Below are positions 1 through 8,916 of a DNA stretch of 64,000 bases, in pieces; positions within the stretch are counted from its first letter, which is position 1; each line of letters starts with the position of its first letter. The stretch covers positions 3,072,406-3,136,405 of the forward strand of contig NZ_CP151800.1 of assembly GCF_038449125.1 (NCBI RefSeq). Direction: 5' to 3'. A program made the translations under genes and the position numbers. A model generated the notes under the pieces. It worked only from the letters and a program-made list of their open reading frames with translations, did not search any database and had not been told where the DNA came from. This stretch comes from Kosakonia sp. BYX6 (GTDB lineage Bacteria; Pseudomonadota; Gammaproteobacteria; Enterobacterales; Enterobacteriaceae).

Positions 1-197
1 TCATATCGCGACGCAAGGCGTGAAACCGCCGACTGAATCCCCAATGCAAAAACATCGGGCACCAAACTTTGGCGTGGCAAAAAAAGAAATTCAAAACAGG
101 GGATAACGAACAAACTGATAGTGATATTTCACTTCAGCATACCGGATATAACAACCCGTTAAATTCGGTCTCCCCTGAGAAAAGAGCAACTCAACGA

Positions 198-386
198 TTA
201 GTTATAGTTGCAACCACCGCGCCCCCGGCAAGCCATCCATTCGGATGTACCGACATCCGGCCCGGAGGCGGGATCGTAACGACAGATAGGCCACCATCGG
301 CTCTGCTCATTACACACTCCTGCAAGCGCGTCTACGGGAAGAATAATGATAAAACTCAAAAGGATAGGTTTAAGCAGTGTATTCAT
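198..386 (-). CDS. Small cysteine-rich secreted peptide, unknown function
   Basis: A 62-residue protein that I do not recognise. Residues 1-22 look like a Sec signal peptide: Lys6, a hydrophobic run LLSFIIILP, then DALA before a probable cleavage site at 22/23. The mature part is about 40 residues with four cysteines (25, 35, 53, 59), enough for two disulfides, plus three tryptophans and a glycine-rich end. No lipobox is present. An in-frame start further upstream exists, but the ATG at 386 is preceded by a strong GGAGG Shine-Dalgarno and begins exactly at the signal peptide. It stands alone, transcribed in the same direction as clpA and downstream of it, separated by the clpA terminator. Export is well supported; function is unknown. 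Confidence 0.6.
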   Translation of the reverse strand: MNTLLKPILLSFIIILPVDALAGVCNEQSRWWPICRYDPASGPDVGTSEWMACRGRGGCNYN

Positions 387-596
387 AGGTTGTCCTCCAA
401 ATTGACAATACTCCTTTGATGCCGCGAACAATCACTAAAACACATAATCATTGCACGGTGACTTAACCTATAAAAATAGTTGCTCTAACACAATGGCTTT
501 GTTGTTTTTGTGTTAACAGAATTCATGTCATGCCAAGCTTACTTTGAACAGCTACGTTGCCAATCATCATGCCCGAATGCGGATCGCAGGCATAAA
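387..596. other. Intergenic region upstream of the small secreted gene
   Basis: AT-rich spacer between the clpA terminator and the secreted-peptide gene. On the minus strand there is a possible sigma-70 promoter (TTGTGT, 17-nt spacer, TAGGTT, around 463-491). No other gene is supported. The E. coli serW tRNA, which lies beside clpA in that species, is not in the window. Confidence 0.35.
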
Positions 597-624
597 AAAA
601 CCGGGTTCATAAGAACCCGGTTTT
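597..624 (-). terminator. Rho-independent terminator of clpA
   Basis: Stem CCGGGTTC/GAACCCGG extended by A/T pairs, with a 4-nt loop. It is followed on the minus strand by a run of seven T, 18 nt after the clpA stop codon. Confidence 0.9.
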
Positions 625-642
625 ATCACTCCACAAATCAGG

Positions 643-2931
643 TTAATGCGCTGCTTCCGGTTTGTGCTTCTGCGCACTCTGGAAACCATACTCCAGCTCA
701 TTTTTCTCTCTATTCAGTGTCACAGTGACCTGCCCACCATCAACCAGCGAACCAAACAACAGTTCGTTGGCCAGCGGTTTTTTCAGGTTATCCTGAATAA
801 CACGCGCCATCGGGCGAGCGCCCATCGCACGGTCATAGCCTTTCTCGGCCAGCCAATCACGCGCTTCCTGGCTCACTTCAAGCGACACGCCTTTCTGATC
901 CAACTGCACCTGGAGTTCGACGATAAATTTGTCGACCACCTGGTGGATCACATCCGTAGACAAGTGATCGAACCAGATAATGTTGTCCAGACGGTTGCGG
1001 AACTCCGGCGTGAAGATCTTTTTGATCTCTTCCATCGCATCAGTGCTGTTATCCTGGTGAATCAGGCCGATGGATTTACGCTCGGTTTCACGCACCCCGG
1101 CGTTAGTGGTCATCACCAGCACCACGTTGCGGAAATCCGCTTTGCGCCCGTTGTTATCGGTCAGCGTGCCGTTATCCATTACCTGTAACAGCAGGTTAAA
1201 GACATCCGGGTGCGCTTTTTCGATCTCATCAAGCAGCAGAACCGCGTGCGGATGTTTGATCACCGCGTCGGTCAGCAGGCCGCCCTGATCAAAGCCGACA
1301 TATCCCGGAGGCGCACCAATCAAACGGCTCACGGTGTGACGCTCCATATATTCGGACATATCGAAACGCAGCAGCTCAATGCCCAACGCTTTCGACAGCT
1401 GAACCGTCACCTCGGTTTTACCCACGCCGGTTGGACCAGCGAACAGGAAAGAACCGACCGGTTTATGGTCCTGCCCAAGCCCTGCTCGGCTCATTTTGAT
1501 GGCTTCGGTTAACGCCTCAATGGCTTTATCCTGACCAAACACCAGCATTTTCAGGCGGTCGCCGAGGTTTTTGAGCGTGTCGCGATCGCTTTGCGAAACA
1601 CTCTTCTCTGGAATACGCGCGATACGAGCGACAACCGATTCGATATCCGCCACGTTGACGGTTTTCTTACGTTTGCTCACCGGCATCAAACGCGCCCGCG
1701 CGCCCGCTTCGTCGATAACATCGATCGCTTTATCCGGCAGATGGCGGTCGTTGATATATTTCACCGCCAGCTCAACTGCCGCACGCACCGCTTTCGCTGT
1801 GTAACGCACATCGTGGTGCGCTTCATATTTCGGCTTCAGCCCATTGATAATCTGTACCGTTTCCTCAACGGACGGCTCAGTGATATCAATTTTCTGGAAG
1901 CGACGCGCCAGCGCGCGATCCTTTTCGAAGATGTTGCTGAATTCCTGGTAAGTCGTGGAACCCATCACGCGAATTTTCCCGCTGGAAAGTAGCGGTTTGA
2001 TCAGATTCGCAGCATCCACTTGTCCGCCGGACGCGGCACCTGCGCCGATGATGGTATGAATCTCATCGATAAACAGGATACTGTTGTTGTCCTGCTCAAG
2101 CTGTTTCAGCAGCGCTTTGAAACGTTTTTCGAAATCACCACGGTACTTGGTACCGGCCAGCAGTGAACCGATATCGAGCGAGTAGATGGTGCAGTCGGCC
2201 ATAATTTCAGGCACATCGCCCTGCACAATACGCCACGCCAGCCCTTCGGCGATCGCGGTTTTACCGACGCCAGACTCACCCACCAGCAGCGGGTTGTTTT
2301 TACGGCGACGGCAAAGCACCTGAATCGCACGTTCAAGCTCTTTACCACGGCCAATCAGCGGATCGATACCTCCCACGCGAGCAAGCTGGTTAAGGTTGGT
2401 GGTGAAGTTTTCCATACGTTCCTCCCCGCCTGCTTGCTCTTCACTGCTCGCCTGGCTGCTACTGCTGCTACCCGCGTCAGATGAAGGACCTGGCTCGTCT
2501 TTACGCGTGCCGTGAGAGATGAAGTTCACCACGTCGAGGCGGCTGACTTCGTGTTTGCGCAGCAGGTAAGCCGCTTGCGACTCCTGCTCGCTAAAGATGG
2601 CAACCAGTACGTTCGCCCCAGACACTTCGCTGCGACCGGAAGACTGAACGTGAAACACCGCGCGCTGAAGAACACGCTGGAAGCTGAGCGTCGGCTGTGT
2701 GTCGCGCTCCTCTTCACTCATGGGTAGCACGGGTGTGGTTTGTTCGATGAAGGCCTCGAGTTCCTGTCGCAGCGCCACCAGATCCACAGAACACGCTTCC
2801 AGCGCTTCACGGGCCGATGGGTTACTGAGCAGAGCCAGTAACAAGTGCTCGACGGTCATAAACTCATGTCGGTGCTCACGCGCTCTGGCGAAAGCCATGT
2901 TTAAACTGAGTTCCAGTTCTTGATTGAGCAT
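643..2931 (-). CDS. clpA: ATP-dependent Clp protease ATP-binding subunit ClpA
   Basis: A 762-residue AAA+ unfoldase that threads substrates into the ClpP peptidase in the cytoplasm. The N-domain (about 1-140, Clp_N repeats) binds ClpS. A linker rich in Ser/Gly (about 150-170) leads to the first AAA+ module with Walker A GESGVGKT and the second with GPTGVGKT. The IGL loop that docks on ClpP is present in the C-terminal module (SIGLIHQ). Near-identical to E. coli ClpA along its full length. The start is the ATG at 2931, preceded by GGAGG, giving the usual [11 protein letters not shown] start. A GTG-type extension of five residues is possible but lacks support. Lies 31 nt downstream of clpS, so probably co-transcribed. 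The linker is slightly longer and more serine-rich than in E. coli. Confidence 0.98.
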   Translation of the reverse strand: MLNQELELSLNMAFARAREHRHEFMTVEHLLLALLSNPSAREALEACSVDLVALRQELEAFIEQTTPVLPMSEEERDTQPTLSFQRVLQRAVFHVQSSGRSEVSGANVLVAIFSEQESQAAYLLRKHEVSRLDVVNFISHGTRKDEPGPSSDAGSSSSSQASSEEQAGGEERMENFTTNLNQLARVGGIDPLIGRGKELERAIQVLCRRRKNNPLLVGESGVGKTAIAEGLAWRIVQGDVPEIMADCTIYSLDIGSLLAGTKYRGDFEKRFKALLKQLEQDNNSILFIDEIHTIIGAGAASGGQVDAANLIKPLLSSGKIRVMGSTTYQEFSNIFEKDRALARRFQKIDITEPSVEETVQIINGLKPKYEAHHDVRYTAKAVRAAVELAVKYINDRHLPDKAIDVIDEAGARARLMPVSKRKKTVNVADIESVVARIARIPEKSVSQSDRDTLKNLGDRLKMLVFGQDKAIEALTEAIKMSRAGLGQDHKPVGSFLFAGPTGVGKTEVTVQLSKALGIELLRFDMSEYMERHTVSRLIGAPPGYVGFDQGGLLTDAVIKHPHAVLLLDEIEKAHPDVFNLLLQVMDNGTLTDNNGRKADFRNVVLVMTTNAGVRETERKSIGLIHQDNSTDAMEEIKKIFTPEFRNRLDNIIWFDHLSTDVIHQVVDKFIVELQVQLDQKGVSLEVSQEARDWLAEKGYDRAMGARPMARVIQDNLKKPLANELLFGSLVDGGQVTVTLNREKNELEYGFQSAQKHKPEAAH

Positions 2932-2962
2932 AGGCACCTCCCCCAAGTTTTATTGCCTGTTT

Positions 2963-3283
2963 TCAGGCTTTTTCCAGCGTACACAACAACGGATGCTCGT
3001 TCTCCCTGGCGTACTTGTTCACCATGGCAACTTTCGTCTCCGCGACCTCGGCAGTGAAAACACCGCAGATGGCCTTACCGTGATAGTGAACCGTAAGCAT
3101 CAGTTGCGTTGCACGTTCTACATCATAAGAAAAGAACTTTTGTAGCACGTCAATAACAAATTCCATTGGCGTGTAGTCATCGTTCATTAACATCACTTTA
3201 TACATGGATGGCGGCTTCAGCGCGTCGCGCAGTTTCTCTTCCGCCAATTGGTCGAAATCCAGCCAGCTATTGCTCTTGCCCAT
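2963..3283 (-). CDS. clpS: ATP-dependent Clp protease adaptor ClpS
   Basis: A 106-residue adaptor that recognises N-terminal Leu, Phe, Tyr or Trp (N-degrons) and hands them to the ClpA N-domain. The ligand pocket residues known from E. coli are in place: Asn34, Asp35 and His66. The length equals the family norm. It is the first gene of the clpS-clpA pair. cspD is divergent upstream, but the gap is unusually wide (about 1.17 kb). Confidence 0.98.
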   Translation of the reverse strand: MGKSNSWLDFDQLAEEKLRDALKPPSMYKVMLMNDDYTPMEFVIDVLQKFFSYDVERATQLMLTVHYHGKAICGVFTAEVAETKVAMVNKYARENEHPLLCTLEKA

Positions 3284-3611
3284 CGTTAGCGCTTCATCTT
3301 TAGGTTACAGGTCCCGGCTGCATCCAATCGGCCGATTACATGAGTTTAGATGCATTTTCAATCAACATCAGATGTCAGGCAACTATAATGGATCGTCCCC
3401 CGGTCGAATAACAACATAAACTGAATGGGTCATTGTAGACACCCAGCTTACTGCACATTATATTGTGTTATTGTAGGATAATTTTACAATCCTTGCTATT
3501 TTAGTAATGTAAAAATCTTTTATTTGATTATCGGATTTTTCTTCCATTTTTATATTCCACCAATCACAAAAAACGGATGGCATAAACACTTCTTATTGAT
3601 TTTATATTGAA
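3284..3611. other. AT-rich non-coding stretch upstream of clpS
   Basis: Very AT-rich sequence, with no reading frame that looks coding. It must contain the clpS promoter (minus strand) and the 3' flank of a gene remnant. I see no clear terminator or repeat. Confidence 0.4.
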
Positions 3612-3988
3612 TTATTTATCTGTTTTTAGTAATGATACCGCCCTCTCTCTATCAAACGCTTTGATATAAGCTGCCGGAACAAAATCCATGCCCATGAAAC
3701 CAATATTCTCGAATATCTTTTACCACCGAATAATAACGCCACTTATCTTTATTAGCGTGGCTGTCGAAAGAGATTTGGTTTTGCCCAAGCGCGTAGGATG
3801 CTCATTTTTAGAGTGTCCGGCATATGAACCAACCGTGCTGCTCTTAATATCTTAATACCGTTCGTTAATGTGAATTCAGTGACTGCAAACTGAATCAACC
3901 ATTGCCGCCTGTGACTCAATATTTTTGCTGTTTAAATAGGCGATCATTCCCTCAAAATCACCCCACTATTTAAAGCGTAACATTTCAT
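3612..3988 (-). pseudogene. Frameshifted remnant of an unknown small protein gene
   Basis: Reading the minus strand from an ATG at 3988 gives coding-like blocks in shifting frames. They are MKCYALNS, then DFEGMIAYLNSKNIES, then AVTEFTLTNGIKIL, then FDSHANKDKWRYYSVVKD, then GFMGMDFVPAAYIKAFDRER, ending at a TAA at 3612. At least three frame changes are needed to join them into about 125 residues. A middle block (about 3735-3835) is also open in another frame, so it could be a separate inserted or repeated piece. I do not recognise the family. Size and charge would suit a small cytoplasmic protein such as an immunity protein, but that is a guess. Confidence 0.5.
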
Positions 3989-4450
3989 ATACCCCAACCT
4001 GTTAACCCATAAATAAATACTCAACATAATCATCCATTTTTTAATTTAAATAATGAGTGGAAAAATGCCGACAATTTATGTGAAAGCAAAAGATAAATTA
4101 ATAAACACTCTCATCATGTTTCATAACAAAATATAACTCTAAGATAATTCACGTAAAATAATAAGTTATATAAAACCCGTCAAGTAGTCCGCTGTGTTGA
4201 CCGAGATATAACGCGATACATTTGCGCTAAACGCAAATATTCGAGACGGCCGTCACATTTCTTTATCATAGCGTTAACTGCTTCAAAAAATTGATGCGCC
4301 GTCTCCCAGAAACCCAGCCAAACGCTTGACGCGTTATACGAAATATCTAAATTGTAGAGTCGAGAGTTGGCGAGGTTTTGAACAACCCGCGCACTCTACC
4401 ACCGGTTCATTCCATCTTACTTAAATAAGATTTACGAAGGATGTCGAAGC
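3989..4450. other. AT-rich leader and promoter region of cspD
   Basis: About 460 nt with no credible gene. It becomes less AT-rich after about 4200 and contains the short palindrome GACGGCCGTC (4244-4253) and the dyad listed just before cspD. The stretch 4200-4450 is where the cspD promoter and its regulatory sites should lie; I could not place the -10 and -35 elements firmly. Confidence 0.35.
4414..4431. promoter_or_regulatory. Dyad in the cspD leader
   Basis: Inverted repeat ATCTTA-CTTAAA-TAAGAT, centred 28 nt before the cspD start and ending just before the GAAGGA ribosome binding site. It could be an operator or a weak leader hairpin. Confidence 0.35.
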
Positions 4451-4672
4451 ATGGAAACGGGTACTGTTAAGTGGTTCAACAACGCCAAAGGGTTCGGTTT
4501 CATCTGCCCTGAAGGCGGCGGCGAAGATATCTTCGCGCACTATTCCACCATCCAGATGGATGGTTACAGAACGTTAAAGGCCGGGCAGACTGTCCGGTTT
4601 GATGTACACCAGGGCCCAAAAGGCAATCACGCCAGCCTTATCGTGCCCGTTGAAATGGAAGCGATGGCCTGA
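4451..4672 (+). CDS. cspD: Cold shock-like protein CspD, replication inhibitor
   Basis: A 73-residue cold-shock domain protein, one residue shorter than in E. coli. RNP1 (KGFGFI) and RNP2 (DIFAHY) are intact, so it should bind single-stranded nucleic acid. In E. coli, CspD is not cold-induced; it rises in stationary phase and inhibits replication. GAAGGA lies 9 nt before the ATG. Divergent from clpS-clpA and convergent with macB, with a terminator between. Confidence 0.96.
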   Translation: METGTVKWFNNAKGFGFICPEGGGEDIFAHYSTIQMDGYRTLKAGQTVRFDVHQGPKGNHASLIVPVEMEAMA

Positions 4673-4705
4673 CGCCTGTTAGCTGACTGTGTACATAAAG
4701 CAGTT

Positions 4706-4735
4706 AAATGCCAGCCCACGCGGCTGGCATTTTTA
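4706..4735 (+). terminator. Terminator of cspD
   Basis: Stem AAATGCCAGCC/GGCTGGCATTT with a short loop, followed by TTTTATT. It abuts the macB stop codon, so it may also help end macB transcription from the other strand. Confidence 0.85.
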
Positions 4736-6682
4736 TTACTCGCGGGCCAGCGCATCCACCGGATCCAGCCGGGCGGCATTGCGGGCGGGTAGCCAGCCAA
4801 ACAACACGCCGGTAAAGGTAGAGCACAAAAACGCCGTTAGCAGCGCCACCGGTGAAAAACCGATTTCCCAACCGGGCAAAAAGAGCTGCAGAGTAAATGC
4901 GATCAGCATCGACAACGTCACGCCCAGCGCACCACCCACCAGGCAAACAAAGACCGCTTCAATCAGAAATTGCGACAGCACATCGCCCGCCCTCGCGCCA
5001 ACCGCCATCCTAATGCCAATCTCGCGGGTACGCTCGGTCACTGACACCAGCATAATATTCATAACGCCGATGCCACCAACCAACAGGGAAATGACCGCCA
5101 CCAGCGTGAGAAACAGTTGCAGTGTCCGCGTAGTCTTTTCCGCCGTCTTCAGAACACCGTCCATATTCCAGACGAAAAAGTCTTTCTTGCCGTGTCGCAG
5201 ATTAAGTAGCCGCGTTAATTGCTGCTCCGCTTGCTCGCTGCTGTAACCGTCTTTGACGCGCACGGTGATGGAGTTCAGCCACGACTGGCCCATAATGCGC
5301 CCGGCGATCGTGCTGTAAGGCAGCCAGACGCGCAGGATTTTACTGCTGCCGAACATCGACTGCTTCTCCTCCGCCACGCCAATGACGGTCGCAGGCATAT
5401 TCCCGACGAGAATCACTTCGCCGACGACACGGGTTTTATCCGGAAACAGTTGTCGACGCGTGTTGCTGTCGAGCACCACCACCTGCGCGCGGCCATTCTC
5501 CTGCTCGGTATTAAAGGAGGTACCTTCGCTGAACGTCATGCCGTAGACATTAAAGTACTGCCCGCTCACCCCGTTTGCGCTGGCCGCAATATCGATATTG
5601 TTGTAACGCAGCCGCAAATTCTGCGACACCGAAGGTGTGGCGGAACGCACCCACGGCTGTTTCTGGATGGCAACAAGATCGTCATATTTCAGCGCCTGCT
5701 GGTATTGCGGCTCGTCATCGCCAAAATCTTTACCGGGGTAGACATCAATCGTATTGGTGCCGATAGAGCGAATATCCGCCAGCACCAGTTGTTTTGCCGC
5801 ATCGCCCACCACCACAATCGACACCACCGAAGCGATACCGATAATAATGCCGAGCATGGTCAGCAAGGTGCGCATTTTGTTGGCCGCCATCGCCCGCCAT
5901 GCCATGGTCAGCGCCTCATGAAAACGGCTGACAAACTGCCGCCAGCCCGCAGCCTGCCCGCTAACCGCATCGTGATTGATGGGCTGTGTCATGGTCTGTT
6001 TTGCGGGTGGATTGCTGATGATCTCGCCATCGCGGATCTCAATTACGCGTTCGGCCTGCGCAGCCACTTGCGGATCGTGAGTCACGATAATCACCGTGTG
6101 CCCGCGATCGCGCAACTGATGCAGGATCGCCATCACCTCTTCGCCGGAGTGGCTGTCCAGCGCGCCAGTGGGTTCATCGGCCAGAATCACCTGCCCGCCA
6201 TTCATTAACGCGCGCGCAATACTGACGCGCTGCTGCTGGCCGCCAGAAAGCTGCGAAGGTTGATAATCTGCGCGCTCCTCCAGCCCAAGCCGCGCCAGCA
6301 ACTCTCTGGCACGCGCGAGCCGCGCTTTGCGCTCGGTTCCGGCATACACCGCCGGAACTTCGACATTTTGCGCCGCGGAAAGATGCGAAAGCAGGTGGTA
6401 GCGCTGGAAGATAAATCCAAAGTGCTCACGGCGCAGTTGCGCCAGCGCATCGCCGCTCAGCGTCGAAACATCGGTGCCCGCCACACGGTACGTACCGCTG
6501 CTGGGTTTATCCAGACAACCGAGAATATTCATCAGCGTCGATTTGCCGGAGCCGGACGCGCCGACAATCGCCACCATTTCACCCGCGTTGATGCTAAGCG
6601 TAATACCTTTCAGAACGTCGACTTGCCCGTCCCCGGATGGATAGCTGCGGCGAATATTATTCAGCTCAAGCAACGCGGTCAT
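4736..6682 (-). CDS. macB: Macrolide/heat-stable-toxin export ATP-binding and permease protein MacB
   Basis: A 648-residue fusion of an ABC ATPase and a type VII ABC permease. Walker [10 protein letters not shown] is at 41-49, signature LSGGQQQR at 145-152 and Walker B VILADEP at 165-171. Four membrane segments follow: one near 275-300, a large periplasmic domain, then three in the last 130 residues. With MacA and TolC it forms a mechanotransmission pump known to export macrolides, enterotoxin II and haem precursors. The start overlaps the macA stop by 4 nt (ATGA), a mark of translational coupling. Confidence 0.97.
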   Translation of the reverse strand: MTALLELNNIRRSYPSGDGQVDVLKGITLSINAGEMVAIVGASGSGKSTLMNILGCLDKPSSGTYRVAGTDVSTLSGDALAQLRREHFGFIFQRYHLLSHLSAAQNVEVPAVYAGTERKARLARARELLARLGLEERADYQPSQLSGGQQQRVSIARALMNGGQVILADEPTGALDSHSGEEVMAILHQLRDRGHTVIIVTHDPQVAAQAERVIEIRDGEIISNPPAKQTMTQPINHDAVSGQAAGWRQFVSRFHEALTMAWRAMAANKMRTLLTMLGIIIGIASVVSIVVVGDAAKQLVLADIRSIGTNTIDVYPGKDFGDDEPQYQQALKYDDLVAIQKQPWVRSATPSVSQNLRLRYNNIDIAASANGVSGQYFNVYGMTFSEGTSFNTEQENGRAQVVVLDSNTRRQLFPDKTRVVGEVILVGNMPATVIGVAEEKQSMFGSSKILRVWLPYSTIAGRIMGQSWLNSITVRVKDGYSSEQAEQQLTRLLNLRHGKKDFFVWNMDGVLKTAEKTTRTLQLFLTLVAVISLLVGGIGVMNIMLVSVTERTREIGIRMAVGARAGDVLSQFLIEAVFVCLVGGALGVTLSMLIAFTLQLFLPGWEIGFSPVALLTAFLCSTFTGVLFGWLPARNAARLDPVDALARE

Positions 6683-7794
6683 TGCACCGCTCCGTCTTTC
6701 AACTCGCCGATCACCACCTCATCACCGGCGTCCAGGCCTTTGACCACCACCACCTGAGTGTCATTGCGCGCGCCGAGCGTCACTTCCCGCTCGCGGGTTT
6801 CGCCGTTGCGCAGCACTTTCACTTTGTAGCGGTTGTCGCCAACCGGGTCGCCGAGGGCGGCCAGCGGAATGGTCAGCACATTTTTCATGCCGGTCAGTTG
6901 AATGTGCACCTGCGCGGTCATATCGAGGCGCAGCACACCTTGCGGGTTCGGGACTTCAAAACGCGCGTAATAGAAGATAGCGTCGTTAACTTTCTCCGGC
7001 GTTGGCAAAATGTCTTTCAGTTCGCCTTCATAGCGGGTGCCCGGATCGCCCAGCACGGTAAACCACGCTTTTTGCCCCGATTTCAGGTGAATCACATCCG
7101 CTTCGGAAACCTGCGCTTTCACCAGCATCGTGCTCATATCCGCAAGGGTCAGGATGTTCGGCGCCTGTTGCACGGCGATCACCGTTTGCCCCTGCAAAGT
7201 GGTGATTTGCGTCACTTCACCGGCCATCGGTGCCAGAATGCGGGTGTAATCGAGATTGGTTTTCGCGGTATCCAGCGTTGCCTGGTTGCGTTTGATCTGG
7301 GCGTCGATCGTGCCGATCTGCGCCTCTTTCACCGCCACGTCCGTGGCTGAGGTGTCCAGATCCTGGCGAGAAACGAGGTTCGTTTTTACCAGTTGCTGCT
7401 GGCGCGCTAAAGTGACCTGCGCGAGTTTCAGCTCTGCCTGCGCCTGGCGGCGCTGCGCGCGCAGTTCCATCAGCGTGGCGTCCACTTCTTTAATCTGATT
7501 CTCGGCCTGATCTGGATCGATAATGCCCAGCAATTGATCCTTCTTCACTTTGTCGCCGATATTCACCGACAAGGTTTTTAGCTGCCCATTAACCTGCGCG
7601 CCGACATCGACTTTGCGTAACGCGTCCAACTTACCGGTCGCCAGCACGGTTTGTTGCAGCTCGCCAGGGCGGACAATCAGCGTCTGGTATTGCACCACCG
7701 GCGCATTCAGTTTCCCCCATAGCCAGAAAGCCGCCAGCAAAATGACGACGACCAGCACAATCAATCCTGCCCTGCGTTTTCCCTTCAGTTTCAT
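6679..7794 (-). CDS. macA: Macrolide efflux periplasmic adaptor MacA
   Basis: A 371-residue membrane fusion protein that bridges MacB and TolC. It has a single N-terminal membrane anchor (about 10-28), then a lipoyl-like half motif, a long alpha-hairpin rich in Gln, Ala and Arg (about 95-175), the second lipoyl half, and beta-barrel and membrane-proximal domains. The ATG at 7794 gives the E. coli length; an in-frame start 63 nt upstream is rejected because it would put non-homologous residues before the anchor. First gene of macA-macB, divergent from ybjX. Confidence 0.96.
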   Translation of the reverse strand: MKLKGKRRAGLIVLVVVILLAAFWLWGKLNAPVVQYQTLIVRPGELQQTVLATGKLDALRKVDVGAQVNGQLKTLSVNIGDKVKKDQLLGIIDPDQAENQIKEVDATLMELRAQRRQAQAELKLAQVTLARQQQLVKTNLVSRQDLDTSATDVAVKEAQIGTIDAQIKRNQATLDTAKTNLDYTRILAPMAGEVTQITTLQGQTVIAVQQAPNILTLADMSTMLVKAQVSEADVIHLKSGQKAWFTVLGDPGTRYEGELKDILPTPEKVNDAIFYYARFEVPNPQGVLRLDMTAQVHIQLTGMKNVLTIPLAALGDPVGDNRYKVKVLRNGETREREVTLGARNDTQVVVVKGLDAGDEVVIGELKDGAVQ

Positions 7795-7819
7795 AAAAAT
7801 CCCAGATAATCGGACATGC

Positions 7820-7848
7820 GGTTTATAGAGAACAATTCTAACTAAACC
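7820..7848. promoter_or_regulatory. Dyad in the macA/ybjX divergent promoter region
   Basis: GGTTTA (7820-7825) and TAAACC (7843-7848) form inverted arms with further AGA/TCT symmetry inside. Each arm resembles a PhoP half-site (GGTTTA), and ybjX/virK and macAB are PhoP-linked in Salmonella. The arms are inverted, not the direct repeat usual for PhoP, so the assignment is weak. Confidence 0.3.
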
Positions 7849-7956
7849 AATTCTCAACGAAACATTAACTTCGCGTTTTCTCCATTTTCTATTGAGTCGG
7901 CATTGAATGAGCGCCTGTTGAAATTGCGGTCTCTAATGTGACTACCGGATGACGCC

Positions 7957-8916
7957 ATGTCCACTTTCGCTACTGTATTTCAACCGCAATTGCCGCTGCC
8001 ACTGCCGAAAACAACCTGGCAACTCTTTCGTACTTTGGTGAGCGGTGAACTCATGCCAGGGCCTGTCTGGTTAAAACCGTCGCATCGCCGTAAGTTCTTG
8101 TTCCGTTCGCTGGCGATGCCCTTTTGCACCGCACAGTATCTTTCCCGCCTTGTCCGGCAGCCTTTTTTAGCGCAAAAACTCCATATGCAGCCGGGTTTGC
8201 CGTACCGGTTACATCGCCCCTGGCTGTCAATCACGCTCGATCGTAAACAGGCAAGTGAGGCGATTTACTGGCATTACGATAGCTTCACCCGCCTGTTACC
8301 GGCCAGGCTGCTCAATGGTTATCTCAGCATGAAGGGCATTACGCTCGCCCTGCTGACAGGTAAAGATGGGCAGACCTGTACAGTGCGTCTGCAAGCGGAT
8401 GCCACACTGGATAAAGAAGGCGAAGCGACGCTGTTCTTTTGCGATGAGCAAGAAACCACGCTGGCGCGCCTGACCTTTACGCTGTGCCCGTTTGCCGGGA
8501 AAAACACGCTCTTTATTGGCGGGCTGCAAGGCCCAAAATCGCATGTTCCCCATGAGGCGATCCACGCGGCGACCAAAATCTGCCATGGCCTGTTTCCAAA
8601 ACGCTTGCTGGTGGAAACAGCGATGGCCCTGGCGCAATTTTTTGCCGTTGATGAAATTCGCGCGGTGAGTAACGAAACGCATATCTACCGCTGCCTGCGC
8701 TATCGTAAGAAAAAGAGCCAATTGCACGCAGATTACAACAGCTTTTGGGTCTCTCTCGGCGCCGTCGTTGATGCGAAAGGCGACTTCGTTCTGCCGCTGG
8801 CAATGCCACGTAAACCGATGGACGAGATCGCCAGCAAAAAGCGTGCGGAATACCGCCGTCGCTATGCATTACTCGACAGCCTGCATGCGCAGACCGCTGC
8901 GCATTGTCAACGTTAA
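7957..8916 (+). CDS. ybjX: VirK/YbjX family protein (DUF535)
   Basis: A 319-residue protein of the DUF535 family. The Salmonella and Shigella relatives (VirK) are PhoP-linked factors implicated in surviving antimicrobial peptides; the biochemical role is unknown. There is no clear signal peptide. The C-terminal half carries the conserved block around VSNETHIYRCLRYRKKKSQ, typical of the family, and a basic end. Starts at an ATG preceded by GGATGAC. Ends 4 nt inside the convergent ybjD gene. Confidence 0.93.
   Translation: MSTFATVFQPQLPLPLPKTTWQLFRTLVSGELMPGPVWLKPSHRRKFLFRSLAMPFCTAQYLSRLVRQPFLAQKLHMQPGLPYRLHRPWLSITLDRKQASEAIYWHYDSFTRLLPARLLNGYLSMKGITLALLTGKDGQTCTVRLQADATLDKEGEATLFFCDEQETTLARLTFTLCPFAGKNTLFIGGLQGPKSHVPHEAIHAATKICHGLFPKRLLVETAMALAQFFAVDEIRAVSNETHIYRCLRYRKKKSQLHADYNSFWVSLGAVVDAKGDFVLPLAMPRKPMDEIASKKRAEYRRRYALLDSLHAQTAAHCQR

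Noticed and set aside
1-197. Possible tRNA or start of infA
   Set aside because: No cloverleaf, no CCA-ending acceptor and no translation initiation factor sequence can be found. The serW tRNA seen beside clpA in E. coli is not in the window.
69-419. 116-codon plus-strand open frame over the small secreted gene
   Set aside because: It starts at a non-ATG codon without a ribosome binding site, and has no signal or domain. The opposite strand shows a signal peptide and strong GGAGG.
5219-6208. Long plus-strand open frame antisense to macB
   Set aside because: Histidine- and arginine-rich translation typical of the reverse of a high-GC gene; macB is certain.
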